A stretch of DNA of 64,000 nucleotides, taken from Lolium rigidum (Eukaryota; Streptophyta; Magnoliopsida; Poales; Poaceae). Shown here one piece after another: positions 1-10,700 of the stretch. Numbering within the stretch: the first letter of the stretch is position 1; each line of letters begins with the position of its first letter. Where the stretch lies: positions 339,930,644 to 339,994,643 of the forward strand of contig NC_061514.1 of NCBI RefSeq assembly GCF_022539505.1, written 5' to 3'. A program made the translations under genes and the position numbers. The notes beneath the pieces are model-generated. The model did not search any database, was not told the origin of the DNA, and saw only the letters and a program-made list of their open reading frames with translations.

Positions 1-430
1 TTTGCTTCCGCCGGAGCTGCACCCTCCATTGTGGCTATGGTCGTGGCTACGAGGGAGTGTGGGGCGGCGGCGGGTGCGAGGGTTTTCTCCGCATCCATGG
101 TGGTGGTTGCGGCGACGAGGACGTCCATCGCCTCTGGACTGCTCACGCCGGTCTAGTTTGATATTTCGCGTGGGGAATGGCCACTGGCGGGAATAATATC
201 GGCCTCCCTGCCACTGACGCGCGGGTCCTACGTCTTTTTTGGTGGACACTCGGCGCGACCGCGGAGCGTCCGCGGAGACGCAAACCTGGCGCATATTTGG
301 GCCAGGTTTGCGTCTTCGCGGACGGCCCGGTCACTTTGCGTCGCCCCGCTGGAGCAGGGCCGAGACGCATTTCCGGTCATGGCGGACGCAAACGGTCGCT
401 TAGCGTCCGTTTGCGTCGCGCCGTTGTCCG
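1..430 (-). mobile_element. PIF/Harbinger-type element, partial copy A
   Basis: This stretch repeats 2870-3290 with high identity. It contains the first codons of the same Myb/NAM-like cargo protein (minus-strand ATG near 133) and the same upstream region. That region has a hairpin at about 279-312 with arms GCAAACCTGG and CCAGGTTTGC. Copies of CGTCCGTTTGCGTC follow near 404, 437 and 474. The element runs off the left edge of the window, so only its 5' end is visible. Its outer terminal repeat is not recognisable. Assignment to PIF/Harbinger rests on shared terminal sequence with copy B and with the complete element at 45261-47506. Confidence 0.6.
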
Positions 431-802
431 TGGGCGTCCGTTTGCGTCACCTGGTGGACGCGGAAATTGTCGTGCGTCCGTTTGCGTCTCGGGGTGGCTC
501 CAGCGAGGCGACGCATTTTCGGCGCGGGCCAAAATTCAAAAAAGAGGTTGTAGCCTCAAATTTGCACGAAATTACAACCTCAATTTGAGGTCTGAAATTA
601 GTTTATCACACTTTGCACATGGTACGACGCAAAGTGGATTCTAAAAGGGGCAAACAAGGCCTGGACAGCAATAAAAAAAAGTCCAAAAGAAGGCCAAGGT
701 GTTGGGCGCATGGCACCGGCGATCAGGCGTCTCGCGTGCGGATTTCGGCGCGCCTCTTCATGAATCAGGCCCTGGTGTCGGCGTCGACGCCGCTCAATTC
801 GG

Positions 803-2980
803 CTAGCATGATCCTTGTGTCTTCTGCATGGGTCTTGGCCTCGCGTCCATCCTCCTGGCCTCGGCGTCACGCAATTTGGCCTCGGCGTCTGCTTTTTTGG
901 CCTCGACGTCCATCCTTTGGACCTCAATGACCTCTTTCGTGAGGTTGAGGTAGATGACAGCTGCGGTCTCTTTTTCCAGACGCCTCTTCTCGTCCCTAGC
1001 AGCCAAGGTGGCATGATTCTCGGCCATCATCTTCTCCAGGCTGCGGTGAACGCAATGGCCTGTGCCTCCCGGGCTAGATCGGCTTTGGTTGCCTTATGGC
1101 CTCGGGGACGAGGTGGAAGGGCTTGACGGCCTTGATCGTCGTCTTCGCCGTCGAGATTGACCGATGTCCCATTCTTCACAGCTTCATCGTAGGCCGCAAA
1201 GCTTGTCTTCCACTTCTCCGCGTCCTTGAGCTTGTCCCAGCAATGGACCATATGGAAGCCCTTCTTAGAGCATCTCCAACAGCCGCGCTAAATCTTGGCG
1301 CTATAAAAGCGCTTTCCAGCGTGCTACATCCATGTTTTGCGCGTGAAGCCATATTCACCTCCAACAGAAGCTCTAAATTTTGGAGATGTAAAAATGGATA
1401 GTTGTTTCTGCGCGTGAATTATACCGTGCGCTCTTTCCGGCGCGGTAGATATAGTGCACGACATAGCGCTTTTGCCCCAAGCTATATTTTACAGCGCCGC
1501 TTGCAGCATCTATTGGAGCATCAATTTGCGTCCGCGCACTAAACCAGTCACTTTTTTGGATACAGCGCTGGATAGAGCGCCTGTTGGAGATGCTCTTATG
1601 CACTGCCTTGAACCTCTCCAAGGCCCGGGGTACCTGCAATCACGCCAAAGCCGCCAATGATTTACATAGAATAATGTAAATAGAATAGAATGATGATGGT
1701 TGTATCTTGTTTACCACTGTCATGACACCGGCGCCGCTTACGGGATGGTTCTTAGCATGTTCGACTGCCGAGCAGAACTTGCTTGTCTCTTGTTTGATGT
1801 AGTTCCATCTTTTTCGGAGGGACTCTTCCGTCCGAGGGCTTGGGATGTGGTAGGGCGGGTGCATCTTGGTCTCGTTGTACTCCTGCATGACCTTGGCCCA
1901 ATATACATTGCCCTTTTATTGGTTGCCATTAATACAGTCATGGCTTGTTGCCAGCCACGCGTCGCACAAATACTTGTCCTCGTCGTCGATGAATCCTTGT
2001 GTCCTGTGGTTCTCCCCCTTCTTCTTGGTACCATTGTCCGTGGTGAGGGCAGGCTGTGTTGGCGCGTCGTCAAAGTCATCGACGCACACGGGTGTTGGCT
2101 ACGTGGGCTGGGTGGAGAACAGCCGTGCGTTATCGATATCCTCCGCATCTTGCGTCGGTGCCCACTCATCCAGTGGGCCTGTCCCAGCCCGATCGTCGCC
2201 AACGAAGCCGCCGCCGAAGATCATGGCATGGATGTCTGTCTCATGGCGGTCCTTCCAATAGGCCTACGAATGACCGCAAGGCAGACGCATGATACACGGA
2301 AGTCGCACACATTGAGAGAGCTCACGTACCGGGTCATCCATCGTCGGGGCAGGCGGTGCCATTTCGTCAAATAGGATGCGGGGGCTCCGGCATGCTCTCC
2401 TCTGGCAGCTGGCGCGTCTTGTGTGTCGCGCCCGGGCATGAGTCACCGCTTCTAGGCGTCCGATTGAGGTCGGGAACCGGGGCCCCGTTGAACTGCTACG
2501 GCGCCACGCCGGAGGCGAACCGCGACGCCAGGTGGCCCTTCAAGGGAGTGGGAGTTCCAGACGTAGCTGGGAACTTACCGAGCTCATCGACGAGGCCAGA
2601 GGAGCGACGCCGGCGATCCCCTCTCGCTTGACGAGCATGTAGCCCTCCGCTAAGCTTGGATGAAGGGCTACTTGCGAGACGCCGGCTTTCATCTGCATCT
2701 GCCACGCCTGCTGGTTGGCGGCCGCAGCAGTCTTCTCCTTCAGGTTCCTGCGCCGGTCGTGATGCTTCGCAGCCTCGACGCATTTCTCCTCCTTGGAGAG
2801 CACCTTCTTTGCCGCCTTCGGCTTTGCCTCCTGGCCGCCGGTGGCGTCCCTCTTTGCTTCCGCCGGAGCTGCAACCTCCATTGTGGCTATGGTCGTGGCT
2901 ACGGGGGAGTGTGGGGCGGCGACGGGTGCGAGGGTTTGCTCGGCATCCACGGTGGTGGCTGCGGCAGCGAGGACGTCCAT
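803..2980 (-). pseudogene. Myb/SANT- and NAM-associated-type protein of Harbinger elements, decayed
   Basis: The minus-strand pieces match the grass protein class annotated as 'No apical meristem-associated C-terminal domain', the Myb-like partner protein of PIF/Harbinger transposons. The N-terminus starts at 2980 (MDVLAAAATT) and is Ala/Lys-rich. A trihelix-like block (RTEESLRKRWNYIKQETSKF) lies near 1740-1850. A short intron at about 1637-1707 has GTAAAC and TTGCAG boundaries. After it come HCWDKLKDAEKWKTSF (about 1200-1250) and a charged helical C-terminus (EKRRLEKETAAV, ending near 803). Frameshifts and stops separate the pieces between about 1890 and 2540, and a MITE interrupts the second exon. 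In the family this protein helps bring transposase to element ends in the nucleus. This copy is not functional as read. Confidence 0.65.
1268..1595. mobile_element. Tourist-like (PIF/Harbinger) MITE with TTA target duplication
   Basis: The ends are inverted repeats GAGCATCTCCAACAG and CTGTTGGAGATGCTC, flanked by TTA at 1265-1267 and 1596-1598. The length is 328 bp and there is no coding capacity. It lies inside the second exon of the Myb/NAM-like cargo gene; without it and one TTA the local reading frame continues, so it inserted after that exon was coding. A 3-bp TTA duplication is the standard PIF/Harbinger signature. Confidence 0.88.
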
Positions 2981-3771
2981 CGCTTCTGGACTGCTCGCGC
3001 TGGTCTACTTTGATTTTTCGCGCGGGAAATGGTCACTGGCGGGAATAATATCGGCCTTCCTGCCACTGACGCGTGGGTCCTACGTCTTTTTCGGCGAACA
3101 CTCTGCGCGACCGCGGAGCGTCCGCGAGACGCAAACCTGGCGCATATCTGGGCCAGGTTTGCGTCGCCGCGGACGGCCCGGTCACTTTGTGTCGCCCCGC
3201 TGGAGCAGTGTGCCTAGACGCATTTCCGGTCACGGCGGACACAAACGTTTGCCCAGCGTCCGTTTGCGTCGCGCCGTTGGAGATGCCCTAAGAGCATCTC
3301 CACCTGCTGCCCCGATAGCAGCTCCGACAGCATTTTGGAGGCCGGCAGCGAAAATAGGCTCACACCGGTGCGCCCCAAACGGCGCCGGCGGTTTTTGGAG
3401 CCCAATAGAAGCGCCATCAACCCCGTGTCGGCCCCTTGGCCAAGGGCGCGAATCGGGCACACCGGCGCCTCGCGGAACGACGGTTTTCGCGGGTGGGGGT
3501 GCCTTGTCAGCGAGAGGACGCGGCGGTTCGCATCGAAAACGGCGCGGGGAGGTTGGTCGCCCGCGTTAATGGCCTCCCGCGCGGAAACCCAAGCGGCGAA
3601 GAGGGCGGCGACTAGCCACGCGGCGAGCACCTACCATACCCACGGGCCTCCAATGCGCGTCCGCCCCCTCCCTTAAAACCACACCGGCGCGCACTTCTCT
3701 CTGGTCCCCACCTTTCAACCCTAGCTGTCGCCGTCCAACCGCCGCGCAAACCTCCCACACACCCACCGACA

Positions 3772-4232
3772 ATGGCGCACATCGACGAGGCCGGCGGCAG
3801 CGGCGACGGCGTGCTCCGCTCGTTGCAGCTCAGCCTCGATGAGGCCGACGTATTGTACTAACACCACATCTCGTCCTAGTGCAGTACAAACTGCCGCACG
3901 ACTGGCACGTCTCCAACAGCGGCTTCGACGTGCCGCCGCCACCCATAGGAGCACAGACGCGAGCCCTCGCGAGGGAACGGCGGAATCGGATGACGCCGGC
4001 GGAGAGGAGCTTACCGGGAAACGTCGTCGAAAGCCTGACCTGGCAGCGGCGCTTTGAAGATGAGCGCGTCGTCGAGCTCCCGCTGGCGGCCAACCACTCA
4101 CGCGATCGTTTCAACAACGCCGGCCGCCGTGCCTGGTGGTACGGCCGCGATGTCGACACCACGCTGCGCGAGTACGGCTACCACCAGCGCGTCCGCGGTG
4201 ACCCGCCGCGCGACCCACTGCACTTCCCGTAG
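3772..4232 (+). pseudogene. TE-associated ORF with RARERRNRMTPAERSL-type motif, broken
   Basis: An ATG at 3772 opens MAHIDEAGGSGDG and continues for 28 codons to a stop at about 3858. Coding-like sequence resumes at about 3879 and runs to 4232, with ALARERRNRMTPAERSLPG and AGRRAWWYGRDVDTTL, both rich in Arg and Trp. A weak TATA-like CCTTAAAACC lies near 3672. It resembles hypothetical proteins repeated many times in Triticeae genomes next to TIR transposons. I know of no biochemical function. The early stop suggests decay, though a small intron between the parts cannot be excluded. Confidence 0.45.
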
Positions 4233-4413
4233 GCGTCCTGCATGGCGCAGGCGGCGCCGACTCTACAGAGGCTGCCGGAGAGGATCGCGGCGTCAAGAGG
4301 CTCGCGCACCGGATCTTCATCGACTGTCGCCCCGCACGCGCTCGGCCGCACCCGTGCCTCCTTCCGGATGCATCGTCATCCGCGATGTGGGGGGGAGGGG
4401 CGAGGCGCATGTT

Positions 4414-4660
4414 CTTGATACGTCTCAAACGTATCTATAATTTTTGATGCTCCATGCTTGTTTTACACCAATTCATATATGTTTTGCTTACACTTCGTTG
4501 CCCTTTTACATAATTTCCAGCACTAACCTATTAACAAAATGCCACAGTGCCAGTTCCCTGTTTTCTGTTGTTTTTGTATTTCAAAAAAAGTTATACATGA
4601 AATATTCTCAGAATTGGACGAAACAAAAGCCGAAGTCAATATTTTACTGAAACGACCTGC
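4414..4660 (+). repeat. Truncated LTR end fragment, Triticeae Gypsy-type
   Basis: The sequence starting TGATACGTCTCAAACGTATC near 4417 has the same layout as the LTR termini at 37936 and 55378 read on the opposite strand: TGATACGTC, then TTTTTGATGCTCCATGC, the CTAACCTATTAACAA block and the GAATTGGACGAAA block. Only about 240 bp remain. It lies between the two ORF regions of the TIR element fragment, so it is a later insertion remnant or a recombination product. Confidence 0.6.
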
Positions 4661-4678
4661 GCGACAACGCCGCCATGG

Positions 4679-4688
4679 CTATATATGG
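4679..4688 (+). promoter_or_regulatory. TATA box upstream of the coiled-coil ORF
   Basis: GCTATATATGG lies about 60 bp before the ATG at 4743, and CTAAACCCTAGC lies between them. The distance allows a very short leader. It suggests the ORF had its own promoter inside the transposon. Confidence 0.4.
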
Positions 4689-4742
4689 TGGACACCGGCG
4701 GCGGTGACGGGCACACCTCAAGCTAAACCCTAGCATCCATCC

Positions 4743-5426
4743 ATGGCCGAGCACAACCTTAGGTGGGATCAGGTTGTTCAGATGTGCCGCCAGACCCACC
4801 CGGAGGAGAACGAGCAGCTAGTCACCGCCGCGTTTCAGGCCGACCAGCTGGACCTGGAGACGGCGGAGGCGGAGGTTGCAGAGGCGGAGGCGGCAGAGCG
4901 CGCGCAAGGGCGTGAGCGCCTCGCGGCGGCCAGGACGGAAATCGCCGACGCCAGGGCCGAGCTCGCCGATGCGAGGGCGGCGCTCACGGAGGCGCGAGCG
5001 GCGATGGCGGCCCCTCCGTCGGCCCCTCTGGCGGTCCCACCCGTGAACGCCATCATCCATGACATCGCCGCTGACGACGACGTCGTACCCGGCCGCTTCG
5101 ACTACAACGGCGGCCAGTTCATTCTGGTCGCGTCCTTCGAGACCCTGGCTGGGGACGGCCTGCGCCGTCAGCCTTGGACAGCGGAGGAGGAAGTCCACAG
5201 CTATGCGGTCGCCATGGCTCGGGGGTACATGTGCTCCGACCTGGATTCGCTCCAGCGGAGGGCCCCTTCTCCCGCGCGGGTCGAGCAGGAGAACCGAGAG
5301 CTAGCGGGCGCCATCGCCGCCAGGGACGAAGCAGTGGCGGAGGTGGCTAGAGACAAGGCCCACTTCCACGCCCAGCTGGTGGGGTTGCAGGCGGCGACGG
5401 CCCAGGCGGACGAGGCGGCGGCGTAG
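4743..5426 (+). CDS. TE-associated coiled-coil protein of unknown function, truncated
   Basis: 227 codons starting MAEHNLRWDQVVQMC. Residues about 35-110 are almost pure Ala/Glu/Arg heptads (AEAEVAEAEAAE, ARAELADARAAL), so a long coiled coil is expected. A Pro-rich linker and a compact middle (PGRFDYNGGQFILVASFE, about residues 125-145) follow. A second helical stretch (ARVEQENRELAGAIAARDEA) precedes the stop at 5426. After a likely frameshift the sequence continues in coding style to about 5589 (basic RRRARRAECVKRSRF, ending EPSDGQ), so the natural C-terminus was probably about 50 residues longer. The class is common in Triticeae as a hypothetical protein tied to transposons. I do not know a function. 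Confidence 0.5.
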   Translation: MAEHNLRWDQVVQMCRQTHPEENEQLVTAAFQADQLDLETAEAEVAEAEAAERAQGRERLAAARTEIADARAELADARAALTEARAAMAAPPSAPLAVPPVNAIIHDIAADDDVVPGRFDYNGGQFILVASFETLAGDGLRRQPWTAEEEVHSYAVAMARGYMCSDLDSLQRRAPSPARVEQENRELAGAIAARDEAVAEVARDKAHFHAQLVGLQAATAQADEAAA

Positions 5427-5744
5427 GCCAACTCTATGGCCAAGAGAGTCATGTGGGACTCCTCTGGCCGAGGCCGTCGAACGCTGCAAGCGGCAAGATG
5501 ATATGTCCGATCGCCGGCGTGCGCGCCGCGCGGAGTGCGTGAAGCGCTCCCGCTTCGACGATGGCACTGAACCCTCCGACGGCCAGTAGTAGGCCACGCG
5601 ACTGCGAGTAACCCAGGTCGTGGTAGGCCGCACGACGTCGAGTAAGGTACGACCGTTGTAGTTTAAGTTAACTCGACTAACCATCTATATAAAGGTGATC
5701 CTTTTTAGCCAATCAATAGTAATGAAGAAATATTTTGGTTAGCC

Positions 5745-5938
5745 GACCGGCCCAGATGCAAACCTGACGCATATTTGAACCTGGTTTGCGTCGCCGCAGA
5801 GACGCAAACGTGACGCATATTTGAACCAGATTTGCGTCGCCGCCGCAGACGGCCCGATTACTATGCGTCGGCCCGCCCCTAAAAATAAGTATCTCACCTC
5901 TTAATGGAGCAAATAAGTATCTCACCTCTTAATGGAGC
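5745..5938. repeat. Harbinger subterminal hairpin repeats and a 28-bp tandem duplication
   Basis: Two copies of a GACGCAAAC...TGACGCATATTTGAACC...TTTGCGTC unit lie at about 5755-5845. They can fold because GCAAACC pairs with GGTTTGC, and they resemble the hairpins at 279-312 and 3130-3162. The sequence AAATAAGTATCTCACCTC TTAATGGAGC then occurs twice in direct tandem (about 5884-5938). No gene is present. Confidence 0.55.
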
Positions 5939-8900
5939 GACGCTAATGGAGAGGAACTGCAAACGGTGATTGGCTGCTGATGGAACAATATGGTGTGGCT
6001 GGCGCAGCAAGAGTCTGCTTGCCCATCAGCGGGACTGCATACTCAAACTCAAATATCTACTACAACAATGAAAACCCACCGTTCCATCTAGCCGAACTAC
6101 TCAAAATCAAATAGCTACAATACGTGTATTCACAGGTACAAAATAAATATCAATTTCTCAGCTGGACTGTGAGTATGTCGCAGTTCACTATAGAAATCTA
6201 ATGTTTTTGTTGTGGCAACATCACTATAAAATCCAAGAGTACTGAATAACCAACCAAAGACCATCGGGAAAGGCAAATCTTTCAATCAAATCTCAAGGCA
6301 ATTCAGTTTTCAGGAGGCAAGCTAGCCCAAGAAATTGCAGTAGCATTTGGTTTCTCCATAGCTTCGTGTGCTCCATACTCTCCATATATGGTGGATTTCT
6401 CTAGCTGGTGGGAGGAGGCGACATGGAATAAAAGGTAAGTTAAGAAGAACTGGATCTGCAATTCATAAGAAAAAAGCCACCAAGAAAAGAAACGGATCTG
6501 GATCCAAGAACAACAACAAAAGGTTCTGACATATCTATCTGCATTCTCTCCTTTTGTATCTATCCTGCTTCCTTACTTCCTTGAACTGCTTTACTTTATC
6601 GTTAACACTTTCTGAAGATAAGCATGCGGTGTTAATTTGGGAGATATATGTGAATATAATTTACTGATCTAATTAGTTATCAGTAAAAGAAGAACAGAGA
6701 TATAGTTTATTGATCTAGCTAGCTAGTCACAATAAAAGAAGAACAGAGAGTTGCATTTTCTACATACACATGGTGTCTTCAAAATGGCATCAATCTGTAA
6801 GAAGTGAATTGAGCAAAAGTGTTCCAACAATATTTTTTACTACATCTAGAACAACACCACCATTTTGAAGGTGAAATAAAAGGAAATCACTTGGATATAG
6901 AAGTTCGGAGTTATACATGGCCGTCGCCCGCTCGGATGTATTACCACAGTATAACAAACAAAAACCACCCTTACTACGTCTGACCCATTTGGCATCAGCA
7001 ATAATGAACTTTGACGTGCAAGGAGCTTGCCTTACAGCACCAATATTAAGAGCCAATAAAAGGCTAGCAAGAAGGTCGATAACAATAATAAACATTGGTT
7101 GACCTAAAATTACTCAACATGCAATTCAGTAAGCATATCAGGAAACCTGGTCGCTACTAATACTGTTAATTCATACTACTCCACTACCGGCAATTCTGAT
7201 TCGCTAATATTCCGGCTAAACAAAATTATAAAAAAATTGAGATATATCATATGGCATAATTACACTTCCTAGGTACTCTTGGATTTAAAAGTATTTGTTA
7301 TGATTAATCTCTAGTTTTTTTATAAACCTGCAATTCAAATTTTCCAACAGTTATTTGAACATCTTCTTTTCGCGAACAGCTTTCCAACATATAAATTTCT
7401 TACAATCATGCTGAATAATATTTTGCAAGTTCACCTAAAATATTGTGAGAAGAAGACATAATGAAATTACATTTGGGAACGATTCATCGGAAGAACCTTA
7501 CCTTTCAACAAATGAATCAATTCAGCAGACCATGGCAATTGGCAATTGAAAGGGCTCTGGCTGACGAAGAGCATATGGATGTATGGAGATCCCTGATGTC
7601 GATTCTGCTCATGGGCGTAAATAGCGTGCAAACCCACTGTATGACCATTAGCTTGTTAGCAACTTATGCTTACTAAATTTGATTGTGTTCATATTGCTGA
7701 TATATAAACAGTAGGTGGTTGCCATACCAGAGAAGGACGACACAACTAACATCTAAGAATTGAGTTCTGAATAACTTGGCGAGCTTACTGAATGCCACCG
7801 ACACAATTTGCAGCCTGAAAATACATTGCTCAAGAATTAATTTTAGGAGTACAAATATGACAGTAGCTATTAAAATTTTAAAAACAGTATACCTGCAGAA
7901 TCATGTCTGAGCTTTTCATGTGTTTATCCTGAAGTCCATAAGCCACAAAGCCTGTCATATTTCAGAAGGCTCTGCCGGTTAGACATAAATATGTTCTAAG
8001 GCTAACAGCGAATGCAGCAAGCTAACAATTGTTATCAATGTTGAATATATACATGATCAGTACTGTTCATCTATGAACAAAGCTGCTCCTCATGTGCCAT
8101 CTTCGTAGGGTCAATTCTCTCAAACCACTTCATCTAGGCTCTGAACAAAGCATCATGAATCCCAACCAGAAGTACAGGCCGTGAAGAAAAAAAATCACCT
8201 TGCCTCAAGTAAGCGCGGAAAAAAGCTGCCCGCCCCGGAGCAGGGGATCTGCCCCGCCTTTCTCGTCCAACAACAGGAGGCCTAACCGTCCTAGAACACT
8301 CCGGGGCTCCAGGCCTGTCCGGCTCGACAGCGGAGGATGCCAAGCTGAAGGAGACAGTTCACCGGGGGCCAACAACACACTGACCACTTAGGAACCAAAG
8401 CACATGAACCTGCATTCAGAAGAACAATCTTCTATGAAACAAAGAATAACAACAACAAAATAAGCTGAATGTAAACAAACAGAATTCACGGAAAAGGGCT
8501 TACCCTCAAGACAACCACGCCAAGAAAATATTGATGAAGATGCAAGACAAAGAAGATGAACAGAGGACATGAATCAGGGCATCATCTACAGTCTCCACAC
8601 AGGAGATTGGAGGAGAAAATAAAAGCAGATATGTGGAGAAGCAAAGTAAGCAGGCAGCAGGACTGCTGCCCTGCTGTCCCCGGCATCTGGGAGGAGCCGA
8701 CTCAGTCCACGACCGCCTCGCGGAGAAGAGAATTCAGACTGAAAAAGGTGGGGGTGCGCGCCGCTCAGGGCAGGAGGAGGTCCGTGAAGATGGAGTTAAA
8801 TCATTGGCCCATGGCCATGGAGGCCAACGGCTGGCCTCGTGAAACCCTCCGGCACGCAGACGGTGGCAGTCCCCAGCCTGCCTCCCTCCGACGCTAGGCG

Positions 8901-9765
8901 ACGCCCAGGCGCTGCTCCTCCTGTCACGGGATCGCAGCGCATCGGCCCGTGGCCGTGGCGGCCAGCCGCCAGCAAAGACCTCCTGTAGACAGGCGCACGA
9001 ACCCTCCCCTCCCTTTACCGAGGATAATTTTTTTGACAGCCACTTTACCGAAGACGGTGGATTTGAGGAGATCTTATCCTTGGAAATCTACGGAAGCCAC
9101 CCAACTCGAATCCATAGGGACTCGGGAGGAGGATGAGTCTGTGCGCTACGATGCCAAAACAAAAAACAATGGAGATGCTCGTGATGGGACACGCATGCAG
9201 CACCGCTTTGACTTGCTGAACCAACACGTGAAGAAACAGCACGCGACTACAGTTACACCAGCGACACCGACACATCAGAAGGCGGTGTGCAATCAGAACT
9301 TCACCAAAAAATATTAGAGAGAACCTAAACTGCACACAGAGAAAACCAGCAGAAACTAAACCCTTGAAACATGTTACGTGTCAATACCACGTTTATTCAG
9401 AGTAGGCCTCAAAATTCCGACAAAAGCGAAGTTGTTCCCTCTTAGTATATTAGATATGATAGTGAAAAGTGCAAATAACTTGAAACTTGTCAAGATGCAT
9501 AAATTGTTCAGGGTTCGCGTCAACTGAATATCAGGAAATGAAGTGAAACATTTTCAAATCAAACCCAAGTGAACATCATCTTGTACTAAGAAGGCATCAA
9601 AACAACATAAGTCTTCTACAACCAAAAACAACCTGAGAAGAAAACTAAAATTCTGAGCTACAGCGAAAGATACCAAAACCATAACGTAAAGCAGGCCAAA
9701 AACTCAACGATACCAAAACTGTACAGCCTACACAAATAATTAGCGCACAATATCCTTCAACAGAT
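5939..9765. other. Intergenic, no gene supported
   Basis: Mostly AT-rich sequence with a GC-rich island at about 8200-9010. Several short ORFs exist on both strands, but none matches a family I recognise. Two stretches look exon-like: a minus-strand open stretch at 6790-7095 (contains GNTSERATAMYNSELL) and a minus-strand stretch at about 7497-7647 followed by a GTAAGG donor-like site. The GC-rich part could be an untranslated first exon or promoter of a lost gene. I cannot assign any of these. Confidence 0.4.
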
Positions 9766-9767
9766 AT

Positions 9768-9965
9768 GATTTGCATGCGGCAACCAAAATATCGAGTAAA
9801 AAGGCCAAAGGCTAGAAGCACGTAACCATATACAGCCAGTTACGCCTTCACTAGAGGGCCATCAATATCAGGTGGATTCTTTGCAGAGATAAACGCAAAA
9901 TTATAGGGATGGTATTCATCCCTGAGCTGTATTAGCAAAGCATTTAGGCTGAAATACATAAACAC
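9768..9965 (-). pseudogene. Decayed PDK exon 5 fragment
   Basis: Read on the minus strand this is clearly related to 28100-28330, exon 5 of the PDK gene. Shared blocks are GATATTTTGGTTGCCG (GATATTTTGGTGGCGA in the gene), CCTGATATTGATGGCCCTCT and AGTGAAGGCGTAACT, with the upstream intron sequence GGTGGTGTTTATG also alike. The part of the exon coding for the DEGGGI nucleotide-binding motif is deleted or scrambled, and stops are present. No other PDK exon was found nearby. It is a non-functional remnant, most simply of a local duplication. Confidence 0.7.
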
Positions 9966-10006
9966 CACCTGGAATTGATGTATTTAATGAAAACGTGACC
10001 TCATGT

Positions 10007-10075
10007 TTTTTTTTTCCATAAAGGGAGAACCTCCCGGCCTCTGCATCAAGGAATGCACACAGCCATCATGATCTC
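10007..10075 (-). mobile_element. LINE 3' tail remnant
   Basis: On the minus strand the sequence GCAGAGGCCGGGAGGTTCTC CCTTTATGG is followed by a run of ten A. This is a typical grass LINE 3' end (a CCGGG-GTTCTCC-CTTT block before poly-A). Only the last tens of bases are present, so it is a severely 5'-truncated insertion. Confidence 0.45.
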
Positions 10076-10700
10076 AGTAGAGAAAACCTAACATACTATA
10101 AGAAATCATTTATCACATAGAAGGATTGGCATGAGAACTTTCACGTCACATCTAATTTTAGTAACAGTAAGTACATGTCGAGGAACAAGATGCAGCAAGA
10201 GAATAAACTGAGCATAAATAGGAATTAGGAGATCGATGCGAGTGAAAATACTCAGCAATGATGTAATACCGGCTATGCACAAGCAGAGATGCTATCACAC
10301 ACTCCAGCTCAAAACAACAATATTCCACTAAAAAAATTGGCAAAACCTCCCATAAACATGCTTATATGGACACGGATGAGACAATCGAAAGTATGCAGAT
10401 CCTAGACAAATGTGAGAGCAAACATTCCACTGCAAAACATATATGGCACTCGAGCCTGTGATCACTACTACCCCACGGAAAAGAGGGCGAGCCACACGAA
10501 ACTGTCCCACGTAAATTCCGGCGGCGCTCGCCTGTCCTCTCCATCCCCTCACCGCCGCCGGAGCTCACCGCTGGGCAAAGCCCAGAGGGTGACGGCGGCG
10601 GCGAGGTCCTTCCCTCATGTGGCGGCGAGGTGCTGCGGCATCCCCGCGGCGAACAGGGAACATCGGCATTACAGGGTGTGCGGCTCCCACGCGGTGTAGT

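Larger units (their letters stand above)
540..3288 (-). mobile_element. PIF/Harbinger-type element, copy B, with Myb/NAM-like cargo
   Basis: The right end reads GCGCCGTTGGAGATGCCC up to 3288, which is the reverse of a GGGCATCTCCAAC terminal repeat, followed by TAA (3289-3291). A subterminal hairpin (GCAAACCTGG / CCAGGTTTGC, about 3130-3162) matches copy A. The left end has no intact terminal repeat and is placed approximately. The cargo is a decayed minus-strand gene, and a separate MITE (1268-1595) sits inside it. Copies A and B lie in the same orientation, head to tail. Confidence 0.6.
3292..5700 (+). mobile_element. TIR element fragment carrying two plus-strand ORF regions
   Basis: It begins GAGCATCTCCACC directly after the TAA that follows copy B, so it looks like a second PIF/Harbinger-type terminus facing the first. 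The interior is GC-rich and has two plus-strand coding remnants (3772-4232 and 4743-5426) separated by an LTR fragment. No matching right terminus was found, so the end coordinate is approximate. Similar ORF pairs occur repeatedly around Triticeae transposons, from memory of the family; I cannot name the element. Confidence 0.4.

Noticed and set aside
2793..3569. 258-codon plus-strand ORF crossing 3288
   Set aside because: It spans the junction of two transposons and overlaps the minus-strand cargo gene; no domain.
8556..9317. Overlapping plus-strand ORFs in a GC island
   Set aside because: No domain, no consistent frame and no supporting splice or promoter pattern; kept only as an unassigned region.
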